Shown here: positions 1 through 12,266 of the stretch, in pieces
Layout of the letters: every line of letters begins with the position of its first letter
How positions within the stretch are numbered: position 1 is the first letter of the stretch
Source of the DNA: Bimastos eiseni
Lineage: Eukaryota; Annelida; Clitellata; Crassiclitellata; Lumbricidae
Length of the DNA stretch: 64,000 nt
Assembly (NCBI GenBank): GCA_959347315.1
Contig: OY365807.1
Span: 12,634,214-12,698,213 of the forward strand
Direction of reading: 5' to 3'
Program-made: the position numbers and the translations under genes
The notes under the pieces: model-generated
The model's database searches: none
What the model was told of the DNA's origin: nothing
The model's input: the letters and a program-made list of their open reading frames with translations, nothing else

Positions 1-860
1 AGGTTTATGTATGAGTGCGTATGCATGCAAGCATGCATGTATGTATGTTCCCATGTATACATGTACGTATGTATGTATGTATGTATGTATGTATGTATGT
101 ATGTATGTATGTATGTATGTATGTATGTATGCATGTATGTATGTATGTATATATGTATGTACATGTATGCATGTATGTATGTATGTATATATGTGTGTAC
201 ATGTATGTATGTATGTATGTATGTACGTATGTATGTATGTATTTATGCATGTACATGTATGTATGTATGTATGTATGTATGTATGTATGTACATGTATGT
301 ATGTATGTATGTATGTATATATGTGTTTACATGTATGTATGTATGTATGTATGTATGTATTTATGCATGTACATGTATGTATGTATGTATGTATGTACGT
401 ATGTATGTATGTATGTATGTATGTACGTATGTATGTATGTATTTATGCATGTACATGTATGTATATATGTATATATATATGTATGTATGTATGTATGTAT
501 GCATGTATCTATGTATGTATGTATGTATGTATGTATGCATGCATGTACGTATGTATGTATGCATGCATGTATGTATGTATGTATGTATGTACATGTATGT
601 ATGTATGTATGTATATATGTGTGTACATGTATGTATGTACGTATGTATGTATGTATTTATGCATGTACATGTATGTATGTATGTATGTATGCATGTATCT
701 ATGTATGTATGTATGTATGTATGTATGTATATATGTATGTATGCATGTATCTATGTATGTATGTATGTATGTATGTATGTATGTATGTATGTATGCATGT
801 ATCTATGTATGTATGTATGTATGTACGTACGCCTGTACGTATGCATGTATGTAATGTATG
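1..860. repeat. (GTAT)n tetranucleotide microsatellite array
   Basis: About 850 bp of GTAT/ATGT units, broken by short variants such as GTAC, GCAT, TTAT and ATATAT. The tract is open in several frames on both strands because the unit has few stop codons. The resulting Tyr-Val-Cys-Met ORFs are artefacts. The array runs off the left edge of the window. Confidence 0.95.
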
Positions 861-1516
861 TGTCTCTGAACAATTCAACAGTGCCCTTTAAGAAACTCTC
901 AAAGACGATAAATTTCAGGTGCTAACGATCAAAGTGTTGGCCATCTGTACATGCAATAGGCCTACAAACGCGGATTCAATGAGAGAGGCGAGAAACGTAT
1001 ATGTACATGTAAGTGTGCATGCATGCATCGTGCGTGTGTGTATTCGTAGCCTGTGTATTTATGTACGCACGTATGCATAATCTGGGTGTCTGCATTGTGT
1101 GTGTATTATTGTATGTCTGTGTATAGTGTATGTAATTATGTATGTATGTATCGTATAACTGTGCATGTAATCAAGTATGCATGGGAATGAAAGCATGATA
1201 TTCACACTGCTTGGCATTTGGCGAGCCAACATGGTCGAATGACAGGCTGTGGTTTTTTGTTCGTCTGGTAACAGAGGGCGTCTCTGACCCTTGTTCCGGT
1301 CTTGTATTCCCTGCACGTGACCTCGGATAACTCAATTCCTATACAAAAAAGCAATCCAAACGAACAGAAACCATTCAACAATCTGAAGATTAGGACGATG
1401 ACAAAAATGACGATGATGGTGTCTTTCGTATCGTATCTTTTGATTTATATAGGGCCTCTCGCCAAAGAACTATTTAGAGGCGCTTTCTGCACAGAAACTC
1501 CGGGGGAAAGAAATGC
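861..1516. other. non-coding spacer, no recognised feature
   Basis: AT-rich sequence with scattered GTAT-like remnants up to about 1160. I see no splice-consistent exon and no known repeat. One copy of the TAGGCCTA octamer lies at 957-964. Confidence 0.5.
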
Positions 1517-1640
1517 TTATAAAGAGTGAGAAGCAGATGGAGAGAAGTCATTAGTACTGTATAATGATGTAGGAAGGTCATTCCAAGTAGATGGACCCAT
1601 AGCAGCAAAAGTCCGGCGTTGGTGAAGACACTTAAAGACA
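1517..1640 (-). mobile_element. LINE 3' fragment (C-terminal reverse-transcriptase ORF remnant)
   Basis: Minus-strand translation gives RTFAAMGPSTWNDLPTSL. This matches the 'xxWNxLPxxLR' block at the C-terminus of CR1/L2/Jockey-type LINE ORF2 proteins. Only about 40 codons survive and the reverse-transcriptase core is missing, so it is a 5'-truncated relic. The exact clade cannot be set from this length. Confidence 0.5.
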
Positions 1641-1815
1641 GTCTTAATCCTTAGAATTACGACAACGACTGTAACAATGATTATGATAATAACGACTATG
1701 ACTATATTGGTGGTAATGATAATTACAACGACGACAATTAAAATGGTAATCACTGTTACAATGACGACCATAATTTTTTTTAATGATTATTACAACGACA
1801 ACTATAATGATGATG
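1641..1815. repeat. degenerate trinucleotide-rich tract (GAC/AAT/GAT)
   Basis: Imperfect AAT/GAC/GAT-like triplets continue from the LINE fragment end. This may be the decayed tail of that element. No coding potential. Confidence 0.5.
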
Positions 1816-2469
1816 TGATAGTTTGCTGACCTTCGCCGCAGGTGACCGAACACTCTGCGAAGTCCTCATGTTGCCACGCGAAGGGATGAAACGACGCCCA
1901 TACAGGAGGATGAAAGACAGTGGGAAGACTTTCGTGGAGTCCTTGAACTACAGTTGCAGATGGATCAATCAGTCTCTCCGGAGAGGATTTAGAAGAGCAT
2001 TTATCGCTGGTGCAAGGATTCTCATCACTCAATCGCAGACCGAAGATCAACGGACGAGGATTGCCAACGAAAAGGATCTGAAAAGTTATGCGAAACTTCG
2101 ATTAAATGATATTATTCCAAACTTATAATCTATTCGTGAATAGGTTAATAGTTTAAATCAATCATCAATTGGAGTTTGTTGAAGGTTTACGAGAATTAGA
2201 GGTTTAATTTAGTCATCTTCGGAAACGCAGTTTCGATAACAGAGATACGACAGATTCGGCGATCCTGGGGGCACCTTTTACTGAGAGGGGACACGTTCTA
2301 CGTGTGTCCCCATATCAGTTACCCGTCTCATTGGGTGTTCCCCACCTTTCAAACGAGATCGCCGCCTATGAATAGCGATGCTGGTGATATCACGTTGATG
2401 AGCAATGATGATCGTTCAACATGACGCATTCATTGTTACAGCATAGAAGTTTTTGTCGCTGTTGATGAC
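1816..2469. other. spacer with an unrecognised 101-codon ORF
   Basis: A + strand ORF at 1823-2128 is rich in basic residues and resembles no family I recognise. No splice context or neighbouring exons support it, so it is probably chance or repeat-derived. The rest of the stretch shows nothing identifiable. Confidence 0.3.
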
Positions 2470-2590
2470 GATTATTATGATCACGGTGATGTCAGTGACG
2501 TCGATGATGACGACGATGACGTTGATGTTGATGACGACGATGACGATGAAGACGACGAGACGACGATGACGATGATGATGATGATAATGA

Positions 2591-2626
<36 letters not shown>

Positions 2627-2640
2627 CGATAATGATATAC
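2470..2640. repeat. (GAT)n / (GAC)n trinucleotide microsatellite
   Basis: Interrupted GAC/GAT triplets, purest at about 2566-2640. The poly-Ser and poly-Ile ORFs across it are artefacts of the repeat. Confidence 0.85.
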
Positions 2641-3293
2641 TGTTGAAGCTCATGATGACAAACTAAGGCGAAATAAGGAGACGACGTGAATAGTAATTTC
2701 CCTTTCAAAAGACTGGTAGGCCTATTTTTTTTGCTTAGGGTCGCCTTGTGTTGCTATGAACCAACAGAACAGAAGCCACTTCTTTGGAGCCATCCTGTGC
2801 TGATGACAAACTGATTCGGGTCAGAAGGTCAACTACCTATGACTAATCGTTTACATTGGGTAACCACAAACAGCTGCTTCGAAATCTGAAATCTCTATGT
2901 TTACGGAACCTTCTGATTGACGAGACTTCCCATCCCACGAGAGGTGACAACTTCTGATATGATTTAAACAGTTGGAAGGAATCTGTGTTTTGGAACATAT
3001 GCGCCCAGTCTTATCGTGTAATTGCTATAGCGTGGGCATGATAAAGTGGACCTACAAAACATCAGCCGATCAGAGGTGGAGTCATATAATGTATTGTGTA
3101 TTGGTATGTGTGTGCTTGTGTATGGGAGTTTACGGTACATATAAGTATTAAGTACACGGGTTAGAGCCCTAAATGTGTGCATTCGTGTGCATACAAATAC
3201 ATATGTAGGTTATTATATACATATATATAAATATATATATATTTATCAAATGTATATTATGAAATTATTAATGTATATGACGAATATCATACA

Positions 3294-3298
<5 letters not shown>
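2641..3298. other. spacer, nothing recognised
   Basis: No exon-like ORF, no RNA gene and no repeat structure apart from short TA-rich runs near 3220-3300. One TAGGCCTA octamer at 2717-2724. Confidence 0.45.
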
Positions 3299-3349
<51 letters not shown>

Positions 3350-3472
3350 TAATAACAATAACAATAACAACAACACTAACGCTAACACTAACACTAACAA
3401 TAACACTAACAATAACAATACGAATGACAATAACAATAACAATAACAAGATTAATAATTAATAATTAATAAT

Positions 3473-3516
<44 letters not shown>

Positions 3517-3703
3517 AATAATAATATTAATAATTATTATTATTATAAAAATAACAATAACAACAGCAATAATGATAATAATAATAATAATAATAATAAA
3601 AGTAATAATAATAAAAATAATAATAATAATAACAACTACAACAGCGACAACAACAACAACAATGTTAATAATGATGATGATAATGATGATGATGATGGTG
3701 ATA

Positions 3704-3779
<76 letters not shown>

Positions 3780-3797
3780 CGATGATGATGATGTTCA
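3299..3797. repeat. compound trinucleotide array (TAA)n-(AAC/CTAACA)n-(TAA)n-(GAT)n
   Basis: A 0.5-kb chain of microsatellites: TAA at 3301-3350, AAC/CTAACA variants at 3355-3450, TAA again at 3468-3640, and nearly pure GAT at about 3672-3790. It abuts the 3' fragment of an RLE retrotransposon just downstream, as other copies of that family also sit beside TAA tracts here. Confidence 0.9.
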
Positions 3798-3812
3798 TGA
3801 TGACATAAAACA

Positions 3813-4022
3813 TAATATTCAACTCTTCCCACCACACATGGTATTCGAATCGCTGGGCCCCATCAATCGCGCTGGACGCGAGTTCTTGACGGAGTTCGGT
3901 CGTCGCATGACCACCGTATCAGGAGACCTCTGATACGGCTAGACCGTGCACTTGTGTCAACGTCTCTCCATTTGCACTCAAAGATTTAACGCCGTAGCGT
4001 TTAGAGGCACGTTCAAACAGCT
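3813..4022 (+). mobile_element. 5'-truncated 3' end of an RLE-type non-LTR retrotransposon
   Basis: The + strand encodes FESLGPINRAGREFLTEFGR and, after an in-frame stop, QRFNAVAFRGTF. These correspond to the last ~65 residues of the elements at 5861-8823 (FETFGPINSEGQSFLSELG ... QRYNAVAFKGTF) and 9278-12229. It is a third, more diverged copy. It starts next to the trinucleotide array and is cut off at its 3' end by a minus-strand LINE. Confidence 0.75.
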
Positions 4023-5260
4023 CACCTTGTCTTGTCCTGTCTTGTCTTAACCATCCTCGATCCGAGGGTTGGTCGCTTCATGGACAAGTCTACTCCATCT
4101 CTTCCTGTCTCTCGTCTTCTTTAGTAAGTTGTCAAATGGTCTACCGGTCCATTTTTCCACATTGTCTATCCATCGTGTCTTTGGTCTTCCTCGTTTTCTT
4201 GCTCTCGGTGTAGTGCCTTGCATGATTATTTTTGCTAGACAGTTTCCCTCTTTTCTCATCACATGTCCAAAGTATGTTAATTTCCTCGTTTTTATCAGAT
4301 TAAGTAGCTCTCGTTCCATGTCTGCTTTCTCCAATTTTGAGTCCATGATACCCTTAGAATCTGTCTTATGCATTTCATCTCTAAAGCTTCAATTCTTTCT
4401 TCATCTCTTTTCTTGATGGTCCAACTTTCGCAGCCATATGTAACCACCGGCCATACCAATGCTTTCATTAGTCTCACTTTAGTGGTTAACTTTATGCTGC
4501 GAATCCTCCATATTTTCTTCATCCCATCTGAACACTTTGTCCTTTTGCCATCCTTCCTCTTATCTCTCTGCTACACTCTGCATCTTCTGTTATCAATGAT
4601 CCCAAGTATTGAAACGTATCCACCTGCTACAGTCTGCTCTCTTTCAAAACGATGTTGCATGTTTTACCATTTAATGCCATGGTCTTGGTTTTATCCATGT
4701 TAATCATTAAACCTTTCTCACTTCCGATCTTATCCAGATGATTGATTATTTCTTGTAGTTCTTTTTCAGATTCTGCTTACAGTACAATATCATCAGCATA
4801 TCTCAAGTTCGTTAATTTTCTTCCTCCTATTTGTACCCCTCCTTCCCAGCGATCCAGTACCTCTCTCATCACCATTTCTGCCATGATGTTAAACAAATAT
4901 AAATAAATCCCGCTACTCTCACTTTTGCTTTTTGTTTGCCATATGACTTTGTCAACAAGTTGATGATGTGTATAGGATATCCCATTTCAATCATTGAGAC
5001 CCATAATTGCTCGTGTGATATGTTGTCAAAAGCCTTTGTGAAGTCGACAAAGCACATGTATAATGGTCGTTGATGTTCATTCATTTTCTGCATTAATATT
5101 CTTAGGTTCGTGATCTGATCGCGTGTTCCTCTTCATCGCCTGAATCCTGCTAGTTCGTCTGTTATTTCGGACTCCGTTTTTGTTCTTATCCTTTCTAGTA
5201 TGATTTTGAGCTTAATTTTGCTAGCATGCGCGACCAATGCTATGGTCCAGCTCACCGGGA
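4023..5260 (-). mobile_element. decayed APE-type LINE (RTE-like), C-terminal reverse-transcriptase half
   Basis: Read on the minus strand, pieces appear in the right order with frame breaks. FVDFTKAFD (RT motif A) is near 5040-5060. NLRYADDIVL (motif C, YADD catalytic box) is at about 4785-4815. The IRSIKLTTKVRLMKALVWP block follows, and the C-terminus has TYFGHVMRKEG and RGRPKTRW at 4160-4280. This order is typical of RTE/BovB-like and related invertebrate LINEs. The 3' tail at 4023-4050 is a short (GACAA)n run. Several frameshifts and stops make it inactive. The N-terminal endonuclease is absent. Confidence 0.75.
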
Positions 5261-5344
5261 TCGACAATTAAAGAACTGTCAGTCAGCCTGTCAGTATTTT
5301 TGGAAAAGCGCAGTAGGACTGTTGTACGTGCAAGTGCGCTGACG

Positions 5345-5346
<2 letters not shown>

Positions 5347-5400
<54 letters not shown>
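5347..5400. repeat. (TAA)n microsatellite preceding retrotransposon A
   Basis: 54 bp of pure TAA. It ends exactly where the 460-bp leader of the RLE retrotransposon begins, so it may be half of a split target tract (see findings). Confidence 0.95.
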
Positions 5401-5401
<1 letters not shown>

Positions 5402-5860
5402 TAACTAACTGAGTGGCTTTGAAGGCAGTCGACGGATTTATCTATCCTAGAATTATACAGTTTTTTGAAGTAGTGAGAGTTCGTCAGCGCACGATTGTTA
5501 TCATTACGTTTCAATTGAGGCCAGGATAAGAGAATTTTATATATTATATAATATTACTAAAGAGATTGTTCAGGATTTTAAATCAAAATGTATAACCTAT
5601 GCAAATGGAAACCAGAATTTAACTCCATAATATTCACCGTTGAGCAGTTTTAACATCCCACGACGTCATAATACGTATTGCTATGGCAACGCAGTAGAGA
5701 CGTTTATTTTTTAACATTTGAAACCGAATTTGTATACATCTGGTTCCATTCAACCCACTTCATGTATCTTCATTCCCTTCCCCTTCTCTTATCCATGTAT
5801 CTTAACAACAAAGACCCGTCACGACTCTCTCCGAGTCGGAAGACTATATCACGCAGTTGA
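5401..5860 (+). mobile_element. probable 5' leader of RLE retrotransposon A
   Basis: 460 bp between the TAA tract and the first ATG of the element. Near its end is GACGTCA (5662-5668), then ATGGCAACG (5683-5691). The same pair occurs upstream of element B (9241-9247 and 9257-9265). This is the main sign that it is element leader and not host DNA. Confidence 0.45.
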
Positions 5861-8823
5861 ATGGCTTCTTCATACAAGAAACAACCCCGGATCGTTGACT
5901 CACAAGAGGGACCAAGGCCCAAACAAAAGGGGATTTGCGGAGCATGCCACAGCGAATGGAAACTGCACAACAAGAATGGCCTCGTGCACAGACATGGACC
6001 CAGAGACAACCCATGCCCAGGTTCTCACAAACCACCAATAGGTCCCCATGTCCCGACAGAGGAACCTCCCGATACAATGACACAACTGCCAGCAACATCT
6101 CTGGGTACAAATGAGATAATTGTAGTCAATTCCATTCCTCATCCATGCTTGACTGCCAGTCTGATGAAACACACACCCAAAGCAGCCAGACCAGGTTTGA
6201 GCGCCTTGTTAACCACAATTATAGGACGGATTCTCCGAGATCCATGCTCCTTGGCCCAATGGAGGCAGCTTTTCGCCTTTGGTGCACTGACATTAGCCAA
6301 GCCTACAAGAGGAGGCAGACGCCATAACATGACCATAAAAATCAAACAAAGATCTAGCGATTTCCTGGCCAGAAGCTCCAAGTACATTGACTGGCTCTTT
6401 ATCGGACAAGAGGGATCAGAACACAGAAAGAAAGAAGGAAAGCAAATTGAACAAACGAGGGTCTCAGCCGTGGCCACTAAATTGGAAGATGGGAATATCC
6501 GAGCAGCAGCTAGGATTCTGAGCTCGGACGACAAGCCAATCCCAATTAACGAGACCACATGGGAGGAGCTCAAAACAAAACATCCGCCCCCACCTCAGAG
6601 CTAGGAGCCAGCGCCCGGGCCACCGGATGCCGCCCCGCTTCAGATGGCCGAGGAGAACGTAATCAGATGCATTCGAAACTTCCCGACGGGATCAGCCGGT
6701 GGACCAGACGGCCTACGCCCCCAGCACATCCTAGAGTTAGTCAGCCAACCAGACTCGGGCCCAACTCTGCTAGCTGCCATTACGGCTCTGGTAAACTTGC
6801 TTCTCGCAGGAGAATGCCCTTCTGAGATTCGAGCAACCCTTTTCGATGGAACTCTCTTCGCCCTTAGGAAAAGCGCTGGAGGTCTGAGGCCCATTGTCAT
6901 TGGTTACTATTGGAGCAGACTGACAGCCAAATGTGCCAGCTCTTGTGCGGCGCCTAAAGTTGCTGAATACCTCTCTCCCAGACAAGTCGGAGTTGGTGTA
7001 CCAGGAGGATGTGAGGCAGCAGTACACGCAACAAGACGATTTTTGAACAGTTTAAGACAACGAAACAATCATAGCCAAAATAGATTTCTCCAACGCAATC
7101 AACAGCCTATACAGACATGAAATGTTGACAGCATTATAGAACATTCTTCCTGAACTGGCACCTTTTTGCAATCTAGCTTACTTGGAACACTCGCATCTTA
7201 AATACGGTCGATACTGTGTCTTGTCCCAAGTGGGGCCCCAACAAGGCGACCATTTGGGTCCCTTACTCTTCTGTCTACCTCTACAGCCCATCCTCCTCCA
7301 AATGAAATCACCGCTCACAGTAGGTTTTCTGAACGACCAAACACTAGGTGGCAGAGCGGAAGAGGTTGCGGAAGATATAAACAGACTCAAAACCGAATGC
7401 GAAAAACTCGGCCTTTTCCTAAATCGAACAAAATGTGAGATCATTTCGACTTCTGCTGATATCCAGAGAGACTTCGAACCATTAAGACAGTTCAGATGGA
7501 CTAACCCTTCAGAGGCCACACTCCTAGGCGCAACTCTGTCAACGGATACGGCCTTGACGAACACTTTGAATGCGCGCACAGTGGATCTAATGCGCATGAT
7601 GGAAAAACTAACGTTCATCGCCACACATGACGCCCTCATCTTGCTCCCATACTCGCTGAGTGCCACCCGACTATTATATACCCTCAGAAGCTGCCCATGC
7701 GAAGGCCACAAAAGGACTGGAGGAGTATGGCAAGGCCTTGCGGGTGGGCCTCGCTGAGGTGCTCAATCTTGTTCTCACCGACGAGACATGGCTCCAAGCC
7801 AACCTGCCCATCAAAAGAGGAGGACTGGGCATCCGATCAGTGGTTTTGCTGGCACTTCCAGCCTTCTTGGCATCGGCCGCAGCCACTTATATACTCCAGA
7901 CAAGGATTCTGCGAGGAAAGCCTTAAAAGGACCCTGCCCTGGAGATCATTCAGGCCAAATGGAGGGAAACCAGCGGAGTACCAGAGCCGGAAGAAGCTTG
8001 GCCTCACAAACAATCGAGATGGGACGACCCTTTGATCGAGCTCTGAGTGGCAGACCTCGCCTCCAGAATGCCTGATTCCCAGAAACAGGCACGTCTTAGA
8101 GCAGTTACAACACCACACGTAGGCGACTGGCTCTTAGCCCTACCGATTACAAACTGCGGGCTGAGACTTGACGATGAGTCCCTGAGGGTGGCGGTGGGTT
8201 ACAGACTTGGGTTACCTGTCTGTTTACCTCATTCCTGCCCATGCGTTGCCCTGGTCGAGAGAAACGGATATCACGGTCTCTCATGTGGCCTGGGCCTGGG
8301 ACGCTGGCCCAGACACGCGGCCCTGAACGACCTTATTTGTAGAAGTTTAATCCGTGCAGGGATCCCCACTGTCAAAGAGCCGGTGGGCTTGACCCGATCT
8401 GATGGTAAAAGACCAGACGGACTCACTCATATACCATGGCGGGCGGGGTGGTGTTTAATATGGGACGCGACAGTCTCAGATACAATGGCAACGTAGTATC
8501 TGCCAGAAACATCACAAAGAGCGGACGCTGCTGCCGAGAGGGCGGAGAACCTCAAAACTCAGAAATATGCCGAGCTAGCCTCCTCGTACGTCTTCACACC
8601 GGTGGCATTCGAAACCTTTGGCCCTATCAATTCCGAAGGCCAAAGCTTCCTTTCAGAACTGGGACACAGACTGAGCGCCGTCACTGGGGAGCAGAGGGAG
8701 ACGACTTTTCTCTACCAGCGCATCTCGATGATTATTCAACGCTACAACGCAGTTGCTTTCAAGGGAACTTTCGCTGCTCAGAAGTCCAACGAGCAGGACT
8801 ACTCCGGACGATATCACCATTAA
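5861..8823 (+). pseudogene. RLE-type non-LTR retrotransposon A, decayed single ORF
   Basis: A reverse-transcriptase/endonuclease polyprotein of the R2/R4/NeSL/Hero type, broken by stops and frameshifts. Surviving pieces are 5861-6604 and 6644-7120 (same frame, separated by a TAG), 7182-7757, 7660-7926, 8047-8496 and 8602-8823. The N-terminus has CGAC...HRHGPRDNPCPGS, a Cys/His cluster. The RT part shows QQGDHLGPLLF and FLNDQTLGG, in which the first Asp of the catalytic [YF]xDD box is Asn, so it would be dead even with frames restored. The C-terminus keeps YHGLSC, KRPDGLTHIPW and WDATVSDT, the zinc knuckle and restriction-like endonuclease signature. It ends about 15 bp before a (TAA)n tract. 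Clade placement beyond RLE-bearing is inference. Confidence 0.85.
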
Positions 8824-8838
8824 TTAACATTGAAGACC

Positions 8839-8912
<74 letters not shown>

Positions 8913-8931
8913 CATAATAATAATAATAGTA

Positions 8932-8979
<48 letters not shown>
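8839..8979. repeat. (TAA)n tract between the two RLE retrotransposons
   Basis: About 140 bp of TAA with a few TAG/TCA variants. It begins right after the short 3' UTR of element A and ends where the element B leader begins. Confidence 0.95.
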
Positions 8980-9277
8980 GGGACCGATTTGAGGCAGCGG
9001 ACGTGGTGGGCGGAAAATTTTTAATGTCCGACTATTTAGCAAAAATACCGCGTAACGAGTAATCGTCAGAGTTGGATTTTAGCATCGTCTAACGGATTAA
9101 CAACTCGTGACCCGATTGATTATATTCACCACATCTTATTCGCCAAGACCACAACACGATTGGTTTGTCAAAATTTCGTTTCAACTTATATGTAGCCGTG
9201 CATTTGAATTGATGGCCGCTTGCCATGCTTTAAGGCCAGCGACGTCAACGTTGCCAATGGCAACGATTACTGTTTAA
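8980..9277 (+). mobile_element. probable 5' leader of RLE retrotransposon B
   Basis: 298 bp from the end of the TAA tract to the ATG. It carries GACGTCA and ATGGCAACG in the same order as the leader of element A. No ORF and no host-gene feature. Confidence 0.5.
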
Positions 9278-12229
9278 ATGGCGGCGCATTTGAAAACAAA
9301 CCGAATTGAAACTCAGATGAGTCAAAAACCTTGTAAGGGCCAGGGGGTTTGCGGGGTGTGTTGTTTGTCCTTCAAAACCCATGCCTCAGATGGCACGATG
9401 CACCGGCACGGCCCTCGAACCGCCCCTTGTCCAGGTTCCGACCAGCCACCGGCGGACGGCCCTTTAAAGCATAATACCACACGACAGTCGTCTTCTACCA
9501 CTAGCGTGCAGATCTCTTACTCACGGGAGCTGTCGACGGACGTTGGGCAGATCGCTTCTCACCTCTCACATCCTGCTTCACCCGGTCTTCTCATTAAGAG
9601 AATCCCAAAAGCAGCAAGGCCATCTTATGCTGTTCTCCTGACCGATATAATCCAAGCAATTGTAAGAGAACCAAATTGCGTTGCAAAATGGTTCGATTTG
9701 CTGGCCTTCGGTGGAACTGTACTAGTGAAGCCAAGAAGAGGTGGACGAAAGCACAACATGACCAAGATGATTTTGTCCCGCATTACTGAATGGGGACTGC
9801 AGGGGTCAGACCAGTCGACTAACGATGAATTGTCATTGACGTCAAGTCGTAAGCTCAAGTTCGCTAAATGCGACCACGCCAGGTATTTAGCCTCAACAGT
9901 TGCAAGCAAGCTGGAGGAAGGCAATTTCAAAGCAGCCATCCGTCTCATCTGCAGCGAGGATAAACCAGCGCTGGACACACCGGAAACTCTGGCCGCGCTT
10001 AAGAAAAAGCACCCGCCTGCACCAGTGGACAGGAGAACACCGTGTGATCCAGACAGTTCCGATCACTTCATCCCGCTTCAAGTTTCTAAAGAAGATGTCG
10101 CTAGGGCAATCTCCTCTTTCCCTGCGGGTTCGGCTTTTGGTCCAGATGGCATAACTCCGCAACACTTAAAGGATCTGATGGCCTATGGAGTAGATGACAA
10201 CATCGGGCAACATCTATCTGACCTTGTCAATCTGCTCCTAAAAGGAGGTCTATCCGAAGAGGTGAATGAGGTCATCTATGGGGCAAACCTTTTAGCCCTG
10301 AGCAAGAAGGACGGAGGCATAAGACCGATCGCCGTGGGCTACACATGGCGTCGTCTGGCGGCAAAGTGCGCTAATTCGCATGCGGTAACAAGGCTGTCTC
10401 AACTGCTCGCCCCCATTCAGCTTGGGGTAGGCATTCCAGGAGGCGCTGAGGCAGCTGTCCATGCGACACGTCGTTGAATTTCCACAATGCCTGAGGACAG
10501 CGTCCTAGTGAAGCTCGACTTCGCCAATGCCTTTAACACTCTGCGCAGAGATAGTCTTCTAGAGGCAGTTGCTAGAGAGATCCCAGAGCTCTACCACTTT
10601 GCTCACGCTGCCTATTCAAACCGTCCACTGTTGCGCTATGGTTCAAACATAATTCGATCCGAAGAAGGAACGCAGCAAGGCGATCCTTTGGGACCTCTGG
10701 AATTCTGTCTTGTGCTGCAACCGATTCTGATGAAGCTTCGTTCGGATCTGCGTATCGGATATCTGGATGACCTGACATTGGGAGGTAACAAGGAAACAGT
10801 GGCCGACGACGTTCAATTAATCGAGCAGGAATCAAAGAATCTGGGATTGCTATTGAACCGCAGCAAATGCGAAATCGCGTGTCACAACACCCAGATGCCG
10901 AACAATGACCCTGCGTTCCAAGAGTTCACGAGCATAGCCCTCGAGGACATGACCTTGTTGGGTGCACCTCTAATTTCAGGTCCAGCTGTGAACATGGTCA
11001 TTAATTCAAAGGCCAATGACCTCGAGAGGGCAATCGGAAGATTGTCCTTGCTTTATACACATGACGCTCTGGTTCTGCTGAAAAACAGTTTAAGTGTACC
11101 GAAGCTCTTGTACATTCTGCGCACAGCCGTCTGCGCTGATTGCCCGGGCTTGGCTCGGTTTGATCAACTGAGGAGAGAAGGACTGTCAACCATTTTAAAT
11201 GTGGACCTTGACAATGACCGCTGGCTCCAGGCTTCTTTGCCGGTGAGAGATGGTGGTCTGGGAGTTCGTTGTGCATCTACGCTGGCACTTTCTGCCTTTC
11301 TGGCTTCTGCTGCTAGTACAAGCGAACTCCAGGCATGCATCCTACCAACAGAGTCTGCTGAGGAACCATATGAACTTGCAAGTTCAGCACTCAACGCTTG
11401 GAAGACCCTGACAGATGCAGAACCACCAACAGGATCAGCGAGTCATCGCCAGAAAGAATGGGACCTCCGATTCACAGACAAGGCATGGAAAGGTCTGCTG
11501 GATTCCAATAACAATCCATGCGACCGTGCTCGCCTGCTGGCCTCACGAGCACCTCATTCTGGAGACTGGATGCTAGCGCCCCCTGTGACTGCCCTAGGCC
11601 TGCGCCTCTCAAACGAGGATGTACGACTGGCAGCCGGGTTGAGGCTAGGAACGACGCTCTGCGAGCCACATTTGTGTCACCAATGTCAAGAGAGCGTCGA
11701 CGCAAAAGGGCTCCATGGACTAATTTGTAGAAGAGGCAGCGGAAAACATCAACGACATAGCATGTTGAACGATGTCATCTGGAGAGCTCTTGGCAGGGCG
11801 AAGATTCCAGCGCAAAAGGAACCTCTCGGCTTGGTAAGAGAAGATGGAAAGCGACCGGACGGCGTCACGCTCATTCCTTGGACACGTGGTCGATGTCTGG
11901 CATGGGATGTGACAGTGCCCGACACCTACGCCAAGTCACATCTTGTCGACACATCCATCAGAGCTGGCGAAGCAGCCGAACGCGCAGCTAAGACGAAGAG
12001 GGCCAAGTATTCCACCATAACCAACACCCACGACTCCGTAACCCTCTCCTTGGAATCCGGCGGCGCTTGGAGCAGTGAAGGACTGCAGTTCATCTCAGAG
12101 TTGGGTAGTCGAACGAGTGCTGCAACCCACGATCCAATGGAGACGTCATTTCTGTTCCAACGTATCTCGGTTGTTCTTCAGCGTGGGAACGCCGCCTGCC
12201 TCTTCGGGACATTGCCAACACTCACTTAG
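9278..12229 (+). mobile_element. RLE-type non-LTR retrotransposon B, nearly intact ORF (one in-frame stop)
   Basis: One reading frame of 983 codons, interrupted only by TGA at 10475-10477. Counting through that stop: an N-terminal Cys/His cluster (CGVC at residues 25-28, then HRHGPRTAPCPGS); RT motif A LDFANAFN; QQGDPLGPLEFCL; catalytic YLDD at 495-498; then a thumb-like region. The C-terminus has a zinc knuckle (CHQC...GLHGLIC) and the restriction-like endonuclease motif KRPDG (Asp 861) ... WDVTV (Asp 877). This domain order (zinc finger, RT, RLE at the C-terminus, no APE) defines the R2/R4/NeSL/Hero superclade. Protein similarity to element A is clear but diverged, so they are different subfamilies. 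The intact YLDD box and almost clean frame suggest a young copy. Confidence 0.88.
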
Positions 12230-12266
12230 CTCATCATGGGCGATAACAGCATAATGTGAAACATAT

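Noticed and set aside
7..925. Long ORFs (279-304 codons) rich in Tyr, Val, Met and Cys
   Set aside because: They are translations of the (GTAT)n array, open in several frames and on both strands at once.
1823..2128. 101-codon basic ORF as a small gene
   Set aside because: No family resemblance and no splice or promoter context. Kept only as a note in the spacer entry.
5861..12229. Retrovirus or LTR element
   Set aside because: No LTRs, integrase or protease. The C-terminal RPD...WDVTV endonuclease and TAA tails fit a non-LTR element.
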